64,000 bases of DNA from Theropithecus gelada (GCF_003255815.1 NC_037669.1:129495215-129559214), one strand, 5' to 3'; shown: positions 35,753 to 47,992, counted from the first letter of the stretch. Program-made: numbers and translations. The notes: generated by a model not told the origin, from the sequence alone.

Positions 35753-37385
35753 AAGGTAATTTATAGATTCAGTGCCATCCCCATCAAGCTACCAATGACT
35801 TTCTTTAGAGAACTGGGGGAAAAAAAAAAAGAAAAGAAAAAACTACTTTAAAGTTCATATGGAACCAAAAAAGAGCCCACATTGCCAAGATAATCCTACC
35901 TCAAAAGAACAAAGCTGGAGGCATCACGCTACCTGACTACAAACTATACTACAAGGCTACAGTAACCAAAACAGCATGGTACTGTTACCAAAACAGAGAT
36001 ATAGACCAATGGAACAGAACAGAGCCCTCAGAAACAATACCACACATCTACAACCATCTGATTTTTGACAAACCCAACAAAAATGAGAAATGGGGAAAGG
36101 ATTCCCTATTTAACAAATGGAGCTGGGAAAACTGGCTAGACATATGTAGAAAGCTGAAACTAGATCCCTTCCTTACACCTTATACAAAAAATTAATTCAA
36201 GATGCATTAAAGACAAATGTTAGACCTAAAACCATAAAAACCCTAGAAGAAAACCTAGGCAATACCATTCAGGACATAGGCATGGGCAAGGATTTCATGT
36301 CTAAAACACTGAAAGCAATGGCAACAGAAGCCAAAACTGACATATGGGATCTAATTAAACTAAAAAGCTTCTGCACAGCAGAAGAAACTACCATCAGAGT
36401 GAACAGGCAACCTACAGAATGGGAGAACATTTTTACAATCTCTACTCATCTGACAAAGAGCTAATATCCAGAATCTACAAAGAACTCAAACAAATTTAGA
36501 AGAAAAAAACAACCCCATCAAAAAGTGGGCAAAGAATATGAACAGACACTTCTCAAAAGAAAACATTTATGCAGCCAAGAGACCCATGAAAAAATGCTCA
36601 TCATCACTGGCCACCACAGAAATGCAAATCAAAACCACAATGAGATACCATCTCACACTAGTTAGAATGGCGATCATTAAAATGTCAGGAAGCAACAGGT
36701 GCTGGAGAGGATGTGGAGAAATAGGAACACTTTTACACTGTTGGTGGGACTGTAAACTAATTCAACCATTGTGGAAAACAGTGTGGCCATTCCTCAAGGA
36801 TCTAGAGCTAGAAATACCATTTGACCTGGCCATTCCATTACTGGATACATACCCAAAGGATTATAAATCATGCTGCTATAAAGACACATGCACATGTATG
36901 TTTATTGTGGCACTATTCACGATAGCAAAGACTTGAAACCAACCCAAATGCCCATCAATGATAGACTGGATTCAGAAAATACGGCACATATACACCATGG
37001 AATACTATGCAGTCATGAAAAGGATGAGTTCATGTCCTTTATAGGGATAGGGATATGGATGAAACTGGAAACCATCATTCTCAGCAAACTATCACAAGGA
37101 CAAAAAAACAAACACAGCATGTTCTCACTCATAGGTGGGAATCAAACAATGAGAACACTTGGACACAGGAAAGGGAACATCACACACCGGGGCCTGTTGT
37201 GGGGTGGGAGGAAGGGGGAGGGATAGCATTAGGAGATATACCTAATGTAAATAACGAATTAATGGGTGCAGCACACCAACATGGCACATGTATACATATG
37301 TAGCAAACTTGCACGTTGTGCACATGTACCCTAGAACTTAAAGTGTAATACAAAATAAAAAATAAATAAATAAATAAATAAATAG
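35753..37385 (+). mobile_element. L1PA twin-primed insertion: 3' segment, sense
   Basis: It starts abruptly at GGTAATTTATAGATTCAGTGCC (the KVIYRF region of ORF2), only about 40 residues downstream of where the inverted block leaves off. It continues to the 3'UTR and an (AAAT)n tail at about 37357-37384. Frames at 36282-36464 and 36538-36936 carry ORF2 C-terminal sequence, including the Cys-rich GCGEIGTLLHCWWDCK segment. An A-rich expansion at about 35819-35840 breaks ORF2. Confidence 0.95.
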
Positions 37386-38102
37386 TATTCGTTATTTCTT
37401 TGGAACTTTTCTACACATTTAATAAAATTTTCCTTTTCTCCCTGTGTGGGAAAACATGAACATTCAAGTCAAATAAATGGTTGTTCAAAGTTTGGTTTTG
37501 CAATTTAGCTGGTATATCTGGACAAAATATATGAACTCTGAGCATTAATTGCTCACCTAAAAACAAGAGCTAATAATCTCATTGGAAGATTAAGATGATC
37601 AAGTAAAATAATAAAATTAAAATACCTAGAAAAATGCCTGATACAGACTAATACTTAAAAATAATACCTTTAATATGCTATTCCACTAGTTAAAGAACGC
37701 CTCAAAATATTTTAAAATAAATATACATTAAACTAAATGAGCCAATGCTTCTATACATATCTTACATCTGAAATGACTGTTTAAGAAAGATTTTTCTTAT
37801 GAGTAGCAAATATCACTTTCAAATACAAAAGGAGGTAATAAGAACAAAATGGAATTTTTACTAAGCAGGATCTCAAAGTATTTGAAACATAAACTAATAA
37901 AAATAGGAACCTATGTCATATTTTAAAAGTTCAAAACTACTATAGAAGTGAAAAAAGTTAAAGTAAAACAACATATTGTGTATTTTAATCATTAGTTTAA
38001 TTTATCCCTCTATTTTTCTTTTGTTTATATTTCTGTATCTCATAATATATATGAAAAAATTAAAAACCTAGGTGGGGCTTCTGAAAATGTAAATTTACCC
38101 AT
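37386..38102. other. Unannotated stretch
   Basis: AT-rich, with no gene or recognisable repeat. Confidence 0.5.
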
Positions 38103-38116
38103 AGAAATTTACAATG

Positions 38117-38418
38117 GGCCGGGCGCGGTGGCTCAAGCCTGTAATCCCAGCACTTTGGGAGGCCGAGACGGGCGGATCACGAGGTCAGGAGATCGAGACC
38201 ATCCTGGCTAACCCGGTGAAACCCTGTCTCTACTAAAAAAATACAAAAAACTAGCCGGGCGAGGTGGCGGGCGCCTGTAGTCCCAGCTACTCGGGAGGCT
38301 GAGGCAGGAGAATGGCATAAACCCGGGAGGCAGAGCTTGCAGTGAGCTGAGATCCGGCCACTGCACTACAGCCTGGGCGACAGAGCGAGACTCCGTCTCA
38401 AAAAAAAAAAAAAAAAAA
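38117..38418 (+). mobile_element. AluY (Old World monkey type) with perfect 14-bp duplication
   Basis: Near-consensus AluY. Flanks AGAAATTTACAATG at 38103-38116 and 38419-38432 are identical. Confidence 0.98.
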
Positions 38419-38432
38419 AGAAATTTACAATG

Positions 38433-39477
38433 AATCATTAATCACAATAAAGGTGATGATATTTTACATATAATATTCAAGTAGGTTTTAATAAATATTT
38501 TTTGAGCCATATAGTTAAAGCAGGTCATTTCATCATTTCTTCTGTCAACATATTTGCCTTAATACTTAAGAATTAGAATTTACTGTTGAAAATATTTTGA
38601 AAGTCAAAAAAGCATAAGCATAGTATATGCTTACGGTTCTCTAATGTTTTAAGTTTTAGATTGTTTCAGCTGTGCCCCACCAGCATCTTCCACGCAACAG
38701 GTGGAACCCTGACTTGTTTATTAGTCAGGATAAATTGGATCTGTTCCAGCCTATCAGAGAGCCAAGAAGAGGCTTCTCTGGCAGAGAGACATTACTAATT
38801 AACATGAAAGCATCTTCATTATGCTAACTCATTCAGGGCAGGTTTGCAGCAGAAGTGTAATCTCTGGATTTATTAGCAAAAGGATGCTGAGGGGCAAATT
38901 TATATAACATTCGACTAAACCAATTCTTCTCATCATATTCAATTTCTCAGGGCGCAATTAGTTTACTTGCCATGAATTTGACCTTGGAATGTGTTTTTAA
39001 AATCAAAAGACAAAGTGTTCAAAATGTCCCTACTAACCAGAGCAGTTCATTTAACTTCAATAAAATAAATTGAAACTCTGAAAAAAACAATAAGTGCAAA
39101 CTTACAGTGCAATGTTTTCATCTGCATATGAGAAAGGTGATGTAATGGTTTTAAACTCTGTTCTGCTGAACTTCAAGATTAAAAAACAAAGTTAAAGTAA
39201 GGCTAAAAAATGAATTCAATTTAGAAGTTATTTTTCTGTCTATAAACTTTTCTATTGTCTGTATTCTCTAGAACAAAGATATGGTCTCTGCAAAATATGT
39301 AATGAAAGGCAAATAAATTCTTCTGCAAACATTTTAGCAGACACTATTGTATTTTAAATTAAACTACATGAAATAGTCATTTTATAGTGAAATAATAGTT
39401 TATTTCACACTAATAGCTTCATAATATCAATTTACATAATCTATATTGCTTTTTCATCTTTCTGCAGTTTTTGTGCC
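38433..39477. other. Unannotated stretch (~1 kb)
   Basis: No gene or recognisable repeat. Around 38660-38990 the sequence is less AT-rich and complex, with no repeat signature. It may deserve a conservation check. Confidence 0.45.
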
Positions 39478-39951
39478 AGTGGTTCCCTAATTTTGCTGCA
39501 CTTTGAAATCACCTGGAAAGCTTAAAAGCTTTAAATCTTACTCATAGCTGGTGCTCATCCCCTTGGTATAACCTGGGAATCCAGATTTTGAATACACAGC
39601 AATATTTGGGAATCTGTTTGCTGCAACACTTTGAAATCTGTTGTATGATTAAAAATCATCTAGGAAGCTGATATAATCAATACAAACTCCATCCTATGAG
39701 ATTCTGATTCAGAAAGTTTAGCAAGGTTTTCTTGTATTGGACTTTAGAAAAAGCAGAATATCGAAATATCAATGTTGTGGAAATACCTGGAAAAGTGGTT
39801 TTGCTAATGAGCATACTTCCCGCATTCATCTAATTAATTAAACCCGTTAATCATTAGAATTAATTTAGAACTTCCTGTGGTGATATGTGGGCCCCAAATT
39901 TTAAAATTGCCACAGATAGCTGCCAGGTTTGAAAGCCACTGGTTTGCACTT
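39478..39951. mobile_element. MER5-like hAT (Charlie-group) remnant(s)
   Basis: The left edge reads CAGTGGTTCC...TTTGAAATCACCTGGAAAGC and the right edge ...GTTTGAAAGCCACTG, matching the inverted ends CAGTGGTTCTCAA / TTGAGAACCACTG of MER5-type elements. Internal pieces (GATTCTGATTCAGAAAGTTTAG near 39701) also fit. The span is longer than a single MER5A, so two copies or inserted sequence are likely. No transposase is encoded. Confidence 0.5.
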
Positions 39952-40384
39952 TCAATTAGCAATAATTAGAAAAGCCACTGCTAAAATAAAACTATAGTTT
40001 GAGCCCTGCCATTCACTTAAAAATGGTATAACTTGGGACAAATCACTGAGTCTTATTTAACTGTTATCTAGATTAAATGAGGTCAGAAACATCATTGTTG
40101 TAACTGTTATAATGATTAAATAGAGGTATAAATTAAAGTTATTGAACATGATATGAAAGCATTTATTATTTAAAAATAAAGAAACAACAACAACAACAAA
40201 AAATTAGTGAAGCCATTTTCTTCCTCTAGGCAAATTCCCAGATATTCTGTTCTTACTGTTATGTACCCAGATTATACTCTAGGATCAGACTTAATCACTA
40301 CTCACTAATAATATAAATTCTCCTTCTTCTACAAATTTTCTTCATTCCCCTGCCTTAAAGATATCAGTCTCTTACATCACTGGA
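39952..40384. other. Unannotated; (CAA)n near 40184-40200
   Basis: No gene seen. It holds a short CAA-rich run between two ancient repeats. Confidence 0.5.
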
Positions 40385-40965
40385 CATTCTTTCTCAATCA
40401 CTTTGGCTCATTCCTCCTCATTATGAATTGCTCCAGGGCATGGTCTTGGGAACTCTCTTGTTTATCTATAATTACCCTCAAAGTAATCTTATCCTTTATA
40501 CAGCTGTAAATATCATTGGTGTGCCAGCCCCTCTGAGCACTATTTCTACCACAAGGGATACAGTTGGTACTCAAGCAGTATCCCATCTGCAGATGGCCAC
40601 AACTTTCTTCATCCCTCTTTAAAACCATCCAGCATACACCCAGATTCTGTAAAATGTCCCTCCAACTTGTCTTATGGATATTATCTCAGAGTATCTCTGG
40701 TGTGTGCCCTCCCTTTCTGTAGCAAACCAAATATAATTTCCTTTGTTGATTTCAGGTGTGTTCCTGAAAATCCTTCTCTAAGGGACTTTGGCAGCAGTTG
40801 TCAATATTTAACAGACTTTTGTTTGTTTAATTATTTATTCTCTGTTACCCACAACTAAAATATAAGCTCCATGAAAGCAGGATCTTTATTCTTTTCACTG
40901 CCATATTCACAGAGACTAGTCCAAAGTAGATACTCAAATATTTTCAGAGTGAAAAGTAATGATAG
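40385..40965 (+). mobile_element. L2 LINE fragment(s), sense
   Basis: CTCCAGGGCATGGTCTTGGG near 40431 and GTAATCTTATCCTTTATACAG near 40482 follow the L2 ORF2 region. The end (TATAAGCTCCATGAAAGCAG near 40861 to GATACTCAAATATTTTCAG) is the conserved L2 3' terminus. The middle is missing or too diverged to align by eye. Frames here are chance. Confidence 0.7.
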
Positions 40966-41991
40966 CTACCATAATAGTTATTGTTATTGACATTTTTGTC
41001 ACACTTATTAGCACTATGAAAACAAAACTGACATATCACTCTTTCTGTAAATGTACATCATAATTCACAGTTAAACTCACATTTGAACATTTTAACCTGG
41101 GTATCCAGTGAGAATTGCTGAATATTTGCTCCTTTAAAAAATGTATTTGTTTTCTTTTCAATATTTACTTTCTATTTTTTGAGACTATATATTCAAAATA
41201 TGGACCCCTTTGAAAAAATTATTTAAAATAAACTGTTTTTATCTTTCCCAAATTAATTTGTCTTGGAGTCTTTCTTTAGTTCTAGGAATACCAAAAAAGA
41301 AGAATCATTGAAATATATTTAAAAGTTATTTCATAAATGAACAATCTGATTTAATAATTCTATTATTTCTCTATTTTAAACAATCTTTTAAAATATAGAA
41401 AATACAAAGTAACCTGAAATTGTAGAGAACTGTACTGGAAACACATCTCTTGTTATTGCATAGCAGATAACTACATATATATATATATAATTATACATAC
41501 AACAGTATATGAAAAATGTATGAGACATACATAATAGTTATGATTGAAAAATTTTTAAATGTAATTGGTCAGATGAAAGTTCTGTTCTCACAGCAGCTGC
41601 CACGTGTAATCCAAAATGAGTTTCTACAGGTGGACATTGATGATTTCACCAAATAAAAACAGGTAAAAGATTTTAATACTGAGGGAAATAAGAGCTCTGC
41701 AATTCCCAGGATTAGCAGCTAGCGATAATTGGATCATTTACACAGCAAGGGGTTAAAATAACATCTATATAAGTGGCAAAATGTATTTGGCAAACAAAGT
41801 TTTTAAATCTATTCAGGATTTTTTTCTCAGCTTAAGGAATTTCCATATAAATGTGGTCCAAAGGTTATATTCTATGAAATATAACTGATTATTTAAAAAG
41901 CAACTTTTTAATACATAGCTTCATGGATGAATGTGGTAATATATTTTCATAATATAGTACTGAGGTTTTTATTTTCATAATTATGTGTTTC
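40966..41991. other. Unannotated; (TA)n near 41475-41489
   Basis: No gene seen. It holds a short TA dinucleotide run in otherwise AT-rich unique-looking sequence. Confidence 0.5.
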
Positions 41992-41995
41992 ATGT

Positions 41996-42633
41996 TGATA
42001 TAGGAGTTAAGAAGAAATTACTTAAGGCAGCTTCTAAGGGCATGGGAGTCCTCAGTAACGTTTTTCTTTTTAATGAAAAGCAGCCCCAAATTATTTTCCT
42101 TTCGAATGAAGAGCAGCCTGTAAAATCGAGCTGCAGACATAGATACCGGCAGTTGTGCCAATCATGTTCAAGATGGCAGCTCCATTTTCCCTTCTCTTTG
42201 TCAGCCAGACTCCGCAACCCCCCTCCAAAAAAAAAAAAAAAAAAAAGAAGAGGGAGCAGACAAGATGGTGCCAATAAACTGGAATGCCCATTTGCATAAT
42301 AAGATTAGGGTGGGGTGACCAGCCTTCCCCATGCACTGTGTAGATATCATAGCTGATTGAAAAAATTCATGAGCCCTGTGTAAATCTGACACCACCTCCT
42401 CAAACTGGACTATCAAACTTGTAGCATTCATGCCAGTTGGTCCTTTTTTTCTGCTCGGAGGAGGCTCTCTTTTGGGCTTTCTCAACATGAGCAAGGTTTT
42501 TCTCTCTCTTTTCTTCCTTTTTCTATTCAACTTTCCACTCCAAAACCCACTCCTCATGTGTTCTGTATCCTGAATTCCTTCTTGACAGAGACCAAAAGCC
42601 AGGGTAGAGATCCCAGAAAACAGAATTGTTTCA
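41996..42633 (+). mobile_element. 5' LTR of a class I endogenous retrovirus
   Basis: It begins TGATATAGGAGTTAAGAAG and aligns along its length with 49954-50528: CAAGATGGCAGCTCCAT, CCATTTGCATAATAA, CACC..CTCCTCAAACTGGA, CCACTCCAAAACCCACTC. A U5-like end lies near 42633, with the boundary good to about 15 bases. A ~40-base insertion at about 42206-42247, ending in about 20 A, is absent from the 3' LTR. The two LTRs differ at many positions, so the provirus is old. I do not commit to a named family. Confidence 0.82.
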
Positions 42634-44064
42634 TTTTGGGTTCTCTCTTGGGGTCCGGATCAAAACCAAAGATAGAAACATCGGAGTGGTAAGTAAGGAG
42701 CAAACCTCCTTTAGTCTCAAGGCTCTTTTCCAGCTATCCTGTTGCGAAACTTTGCTTCTTGTCTATCTATGTTCGTTGTGTCTGTTCTCTCCCTGTATGT
42801 GATGTACGGGAATTTTTATAGTTCAGGGAAATAGGTCTGTTAGGAAAGATCAGCAAAGGAGGCAGGAAATAATTCAAAAGCTTTTGCTCTCTCTACCATT
42901 TCTCTGGCGAGCACATGGTAATTCTAAGCCAATACCACCACCTAGTAGAAACAGAAATCCTCTTCATGAGGCATATTACTGATCCTTTGTTGTACAGTGC
43001 AGCTTTATTTGTGTGCCACTAGAAATCAGGCGCTCAGCCCCTTCTGTGAACTGGAAAGCTCTGCCTTCAGCATTTAGTAGTAAAATGTCCTCCATAGCCA
43101 AATTTTAGTTCTGATACTGTCCCATCAGCAAGAAAATGACCATTCGGTCCCTACCTTCTTGTAAGACACCAACTCTGTCTCCAATTAGAACAGTACTTAA
43201 ATAGTAAGGGCATTTTAAGTTCAGAAGTTAACTGGAACCATTTTTCTAAGGGTAAATGTTTTAGTTTATCCCGAGCTCTAACAACAGGCAATCTAGCACA
43301 TTGCCTCTGTTAAAGAAGCCTGGCCCAAAGGCAACCATTACAGTCTCTCACCAGATGCATTTTTGGGGGAGCCAGGCAGGTCACACAAGTCTAGGAAGTC
43401 AAAGGGAAATAATAGGCAGATAGCTAGGGCTACTTGGGTAACCATGACTGGGCTCAGAAGTCTAGTTTCCCTGGTGCCGTGGCTTGAAGAGTTACACCTT
43501 CAGCCATGGGCAGCATGTTTAACAGGATGCTGGGACCCAGGAACCAGGGAGGAAATATAGTCAGGGGTATCCCCACACTATTCTCTTCTCCACCTAGAGT
43601 CACATATAGAAGAGAAGGGGACTAAAGGGATGCCTTCCCTCATTTCTCTTTCTAGATGGGTAACAGATTATCTTCAACTTGCACCCCTCTGGAGTGTACT
43701 GTAAAACACTGGAGCTTGCTTAACCTCAGGACTTTGAAGGGAACAGTGTCTTTTTTTTTTTTTTTTGCACAAGGGTATGGCATTCTTTACTAAATTTTTG
43801 CAAGTGTTGTAAGATAAACCCAGCTTATTTTAGCGATCACATTGGGCAGGCCCAAAGACAATGGTTCCAAAATTAGAGAAGCAACTTCCAGGAAACCATC
43901 TGAGGATTCCCCTTTATTTGTGGCCCTTTCAGTTTCCCTTCTAATTACAGGACCTTAGGTAAATAAAAGGAGACTTAGGCCAATTTTCTGACAGGTATAT
44001 AGAAGCTTTCCGCAATTTAATTCAGGTCCATGGTGCTTTTCCTTCTTTCACAGTTTTAAATGGC

Positions 44065-44107
<43 letters not shown>

Positions 44108-45062
44108 TTCTTCCAAATTAGGAAAAGTTCATTTTCCAAACTTTAACATGCATGGCTTAGAGTTGAACTAGGAGGAAGGGAACCCAGAAGCCTGATATGC
44201 TGGCAAAGGGTAAAAGTTTCTTACCAGTCAGGCTTTTGGCCTTTCTGTTCCTGTGGAAACCAGTAAAAGAGATAAGGATCATTGTTTATATTATCTGTAA
44301 AGTTATAATTAATGAAAAAGGATTTGTGAGGTTGGTCTTAAGCTGTAGATAATCTGGTTTGCTTTGCATGTCTTTCTGTATAGGTCTGTCAAAGAAAGGG
44401 CATCTTAGGTTAGGATGCAGGCCTAGGACCCCATAAGCCTGCTGTTCAAAGCGGTTCAACAAACACAGCTACAGGCCTCCATCTTGTTTCATGTCATTGG
44501 GAACATGACCTGTAACCACACGGCAATACTTTTAGTCTCTGCTATATTACAATGGTGGTGGTTTTCTTGTGCTAAGTCAGTTCCTGGGTGAGGGCCACAA
44601 AATCAGATAAGCTGGTTTGTCCATCTGGGTGGTGACATCTGATCTGTCAAGGGCACAGTTTACAAAATATCTTAAGCACTGATCTTGAGGGCAGTTTAGG
44701 GAGGGTCAAAATCTTGTAGCCACCAGCTGCGTGACTCCTAAGCCATGGTTTCTAATATTGTGGCTAGTTTCTTGGTCTGGTCCCCAGATAAGAGGAAGTA
44801 TATTTTAAGAAGGGGCTGGTATCATCTTCGTTTTAGACTCTCAACTGAAAACCAGACTCCTCCAAAGTTGGTTCAGCCTATGCCCAGGGATGGGCAAGGA
44901 CAGCTTGGTGGCTAGAAACGAAATGAAGTTGTTTGGGTGGGATCACTTTCAATGTCTCAGTCACAATTTTGCAATGATAGTTTCAAAAGTTGCCTCTCAC
45001 CCCTTTGAAAATACCTTGTACACTCATGGTTAAGTCATAAACTAATTAAGGGTTGTTGGTTT
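42634..45062 (+). mobile_element. ERV1 internal region, left part (non-coding)
   Basis: This is moderately complex sequence with no retroviral reading frame. Phrases such as AAGCACTGATCTTGAGGGCAG near 44675 and GGATGGGCAAGGACAGCTTGG near 44888 recur in primate class I ERV interiors as I remember them. It holds a poly-T at 43751-43766 and a TTA-repeat at 44066-44107. It ends at the GTTT target site of the LTR12. Confidence 0.6.
44066..44107. repeat. (TTA)n microsatellite
   Basis: About 14 tandem TTA/ATT units, uninterrupted. Probably polymorphic. Confidence 0.95.
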
Positions 45063-45719
45063 TGAGAGGTGACAGCATGCTAGCAGCCCTCGCTCTTGGT
45101 GACTCCTCAGCCTCAGCGTCCACTCTGGCAGTGTTTGAGGAGCCCTTCAGCCCACCAGGGCACTGTGGGAGCACCTCTCTGGGCTGGCCAGGCAGGAGCC
45201 GGCTCCCTCTGATTGCCTGGAGGTGTGGAGGGAGAGGCGTTTGCAGGAACCGGGGCTGCACTGGGTGCTCACAGTCCAGTCAGAGTCCCAGCCTGGGCGG
45301 GCATGGGCTGCGCATGCCAGCACTCAGAGCGGCCAGCCAGCACCGGCCCAGCGCAGTGAGGGGCTTAGCACCCCGGTGAGAAGCTGCCGTGGGTGTGGTG
45401 GATCCCCTAGAAGTGCCAGCCCCAGGGTGCAGCGCTGGAGTTCTCGCTGGGCCTCAGCTGCCTCCCCGTGGGGCAGGGCTCCGGACCTGCGCCTGCCATG
45501 TCCAAACCCCCAGCCCCACAGTGGGATCTCGCCAGGCCCGAGCCTACCTGAGCAGCACAGCCCCCTGCTGTGCCGCGCTGGGTCCCATCAACCGCCCAGG
45601 GGCTGAGGAGTAGGCGTGCACAGCATGGGACTGGCAGGCAGCTCCGCCCGCGGTCCCCGTGCAAGATCCACTAGGTGAAGCCAGCTGGGCTCCTGGGTCT
45701 AATGGGGACTTGGAGAACC

Positions 45720-46200
45720 TTTATGTCTAGCTAAGGGATTGTAAATACATCAATCAACACCCTGTGTCTAGCTCAGGGTTTGTAAATACACCAATCAGTA
45801 CAGTTCTCTGTATCTAGCTAACCTAGTGGGGACTTGGAGAACTTTTGTGTCTAGCTGAGGGATCTTAAATGCACCAATAAGCACTCTGTGTCTACCTCAG
45901 GGTTTGTAAATACACCAGTCAGTACTCTGTATCTAGCTAACCTAGTGGGGACTTGGAGAACTTTTCGGTCTAGCACTCTGTTCCTAGCTAAAGGATTGTA
46001 AATGCACCAATCAGTACTCTGTGTCTAGCTCAGGGTTTGTAAATACATGAATCAGTACAGCACTCTGTATCTAGCTAACCTAGTAGGGACTTGGAGAACT
46101 TTTCTGTGTAGCACTCTGTCTAGCTCAGGGATTGTAAACGCACCAATCAGCACCCTGTCAAAATGATCCAATCAGCTCTCTGTAAAATGGACCAATCAGC
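45720..46200 (+). promoter_or_regulatory. LTR12 U3 tandem array with CCAAT boxes
   Basis: CCAATCAG occurs at 45791, 46007, 46143, 46168 and 46192, with near copies at 45750, 45873 and 45914. Established work on LTR12/HERV9 ties such CCAAT boxes to NF-Y and the neighbouring GATA motifs to GATA factors. The motifs here are seen directly; activity is inferred. The array direction would drive transcription rightwards. Confidence 0.75.
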
Positions 46201-46216
46201 AGGATGTAGGTGGGGC

Positions 46217-46320
46217 CAGATAAGGGAATAAAAGCAGGCTGCTGGAGCCAGCCAGCAGCAATCTCCTTGGGTCCCCTTCCACATTGTGGAAGCTTTGTTC
46301 TTTCCCTGTTTGCAATAAAT
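46217..46320 (+). promoter_or_regulatory. LTR12 core promoter and R-region poly(A) signal
   Basis: AGATAAGGG (46218-46226) and the TATA-like AATAAAAG (46227-46234) precede the conserved GCTGGAGCCAGCCAGCAGCAA. Initiation in LTR12 normally lies a short way downstream. AATAAA at 46314-46319 is the LTR poly(A) signal. No annotated gene lies within the window to the right. Confidence 0.7.
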
Positions 46321-46688
46321 CTTGCTGCTGCTCACTCTGGGTCCATGCCGCCTTTATGAGCTGTAACACCGCGAAGGTCTGCAGCTTCACTCCTGTGGCC
46401 AGCAAGACCATGAACCCACCGGGAGGAATGAACAACTCCTGACAGGAGGAACAAACACACAGATGCGCTACGTTAAGAGCTGTAACACTCACTGTGAAGG
46501 TTTGCAGCTTCACTCCTGAAGCCAGCGAGACCACAAACCCTCCAGAAGGAAGAAACTGCAGACACATCTGAACATCTGAAGGTACAAACTCTGGACTACC
46601 CTCTTTAAGAACTGTAACACTCACCGCGAGGGTTCATGGCTTCATTCTTGAAGTCAGTGAGACCAAGAACCCACCATTTCCGGACATA

Positions 46689-47992
46689 GTTTCACTTGTG
46701 AGGTTACTTTTTGAAAATTTAAAAATCAAAAATCTTAACTACTTGTCATGGTTAAAGTTGAGTAACAAGGGATTAAAAAGGATTTTCCTGAAGAGTGCTC
46801 AGCTTAATTGAAAGTGGATATTCAAGTTATAAGTATAGTTTAAAGACCTTTAGGATTTTCTCTTCTTGCATCCCCACTTTTTTGTTTTGCCACTTTTAAG
46901 ACATGCATAAGAGGCCCTAAGATAACTTCTGGTAGCATGGGACTCCATGGGAAAACAGAGGAGGTGCCACAGACCGAGTTTTGAGGAAAACAAAAACAAA
47001 CAAACAAAAAACAGAAAACAACCTGTTTTCCTCATGAAATGCTCGCAATTAAAAGCGGATCATTTCCTCTCAAAATCAAAGGCTCTTTTCTATTATGCAT
47101 TGTGTTATCTGACCCTTTTGAGTTTTGGGAGTATCAAATTACTTTACATTATGAGAGAGTTTTGGTGTGTAATAATTAGATATAAAATACTGTTTAAGGG
47201 ATGACTAATAGTAATAAATCAGAGAAGCATGCTCTTGGGCACATGAATGATATGAAAACATCCCCACCCCCAACTAAGAGATGAGACTCCCGTGAGGAGT
47301 GAGCTAATTACAAAATAAGCTTATTGGCTTTGGGTTGCCTTGCGATGAAATGCATGGTAGATGTACTACAGTCTTCTCCCATAGTATCTCCCTAATTTTG
47401 GAGACCTAAGATCCAGTATAAAATGTCACCCTTAATTTTAGGAATCTATCTTTGCCTTCAGCTGTGCCTGCTTATTGGGCTCTAAAAATGCTGCCGTCCT
47501 GGCTGTGTTCCTCCAAGGACTCCAGTCTGAAACCAGTAATCCAATTAAGAAACTGGCAAATGAAAAATCTCACAAGTGCTGAGTCTCTGTCTGTGTTACT
47601 ATATAGGTGTTGTGTGTAATGTCTGTAAAAAGAGCTCTAATTGATTGTGTTAAAGAAAAATAAGCACTTAAATAAAATATTTCTTAGTTCATGTGACTTT
47701 AATCTTTAAGAAATAAACATAGTCTTAAGGATTTTTGGTAAAATGCAAGTGTCATCGAAATGCAAATAGGTGGTCTAAATAATAAAACTCAGATTGTAGG
47801 TTTGTTAAATGTTCCAAGGTTGTATTCTACCTGCTTTAAAGATGGGTAAGGCCTGGGATGCATGGAGCTAGACACTGAAGAGTCAGACCTTATCTGCACT
47901 TCTGTCTGGGTCGTAGGCTCCACACCTGGTGCATAATTAAAATCACTTACTAACCAGGTTTCTCTCCAAAAATGAAATTTGCTAAAAGTTAA
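46689..47992 (+). mobile_element. ERV1 internal region, middle part (non-coding)
   Basis: This continues the old provirus after the LTR12. No recognisable retroviral protein frame. It holds an (AAAC)n-like run near 46988-47010. Identity as ERV interior rests mainly on its position between the two LTRs. Confidence 0.55.

Larger units (their letters stand above)
45063..46688 (+). mobile_element. LTR12 (HERV9-type) solo LTR with 4-bp duplication
   Basis: It starts TGAGAGGTGACAGCATGCTAG and contains the GC-rich U3 block (GAGCCCTTCAGCCCACC, GGAGAGGCGTTTGCAGGAACC). Next comes a tandem array built on GTAAATACACCAATCAG / TCTAGCTAACCTAGTGGGG (about 45720-46145). The promoter follows, then GCTTTGTTCTTTCCCTGTTTGCAATAAATC, and the repeated U5 phrases (GAGCTGTAACAC..GCGAAGG, three copies). 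It ends at CCGGACATA. GTTT precedes (45059-45062) and follows (46689-46692), the 4-bp duplication typical of class I ERVs. There is no internal sequence, so it is a recombined solo LTR. Open frames in its GC-rich half are composition artefacts. Confidence 0.96.

Noticed and set aside
40398..40858. Cluster of 63-76-codon frames suggesting a small gene
   Set aside because: The surrounding DNA matches an L2 LINE fragment. The frames do not follow its reading frame and have no similarity I recognise.
42201..42557. 118-codon minus-strand frame (RSGFWSGKLNRKRKKRERKT..)
   Set aside because: It lies antisense in the ERV1 5' LTR and ends in the A-rich insert. Its Lys/Arg richness comes from T-rich LTR text. 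The related minus-strand frame in the 3' LTR is likewise a shadow.
45053..45664. Overlapping GC-rich open frames on both strands, and an apparent CpG-island promoter
   Set aside because: All lie in the GC-rich U3 of the LTR12. Low stop-codon density there is compositional, and the GC peak belongs to the element, not to a gene.
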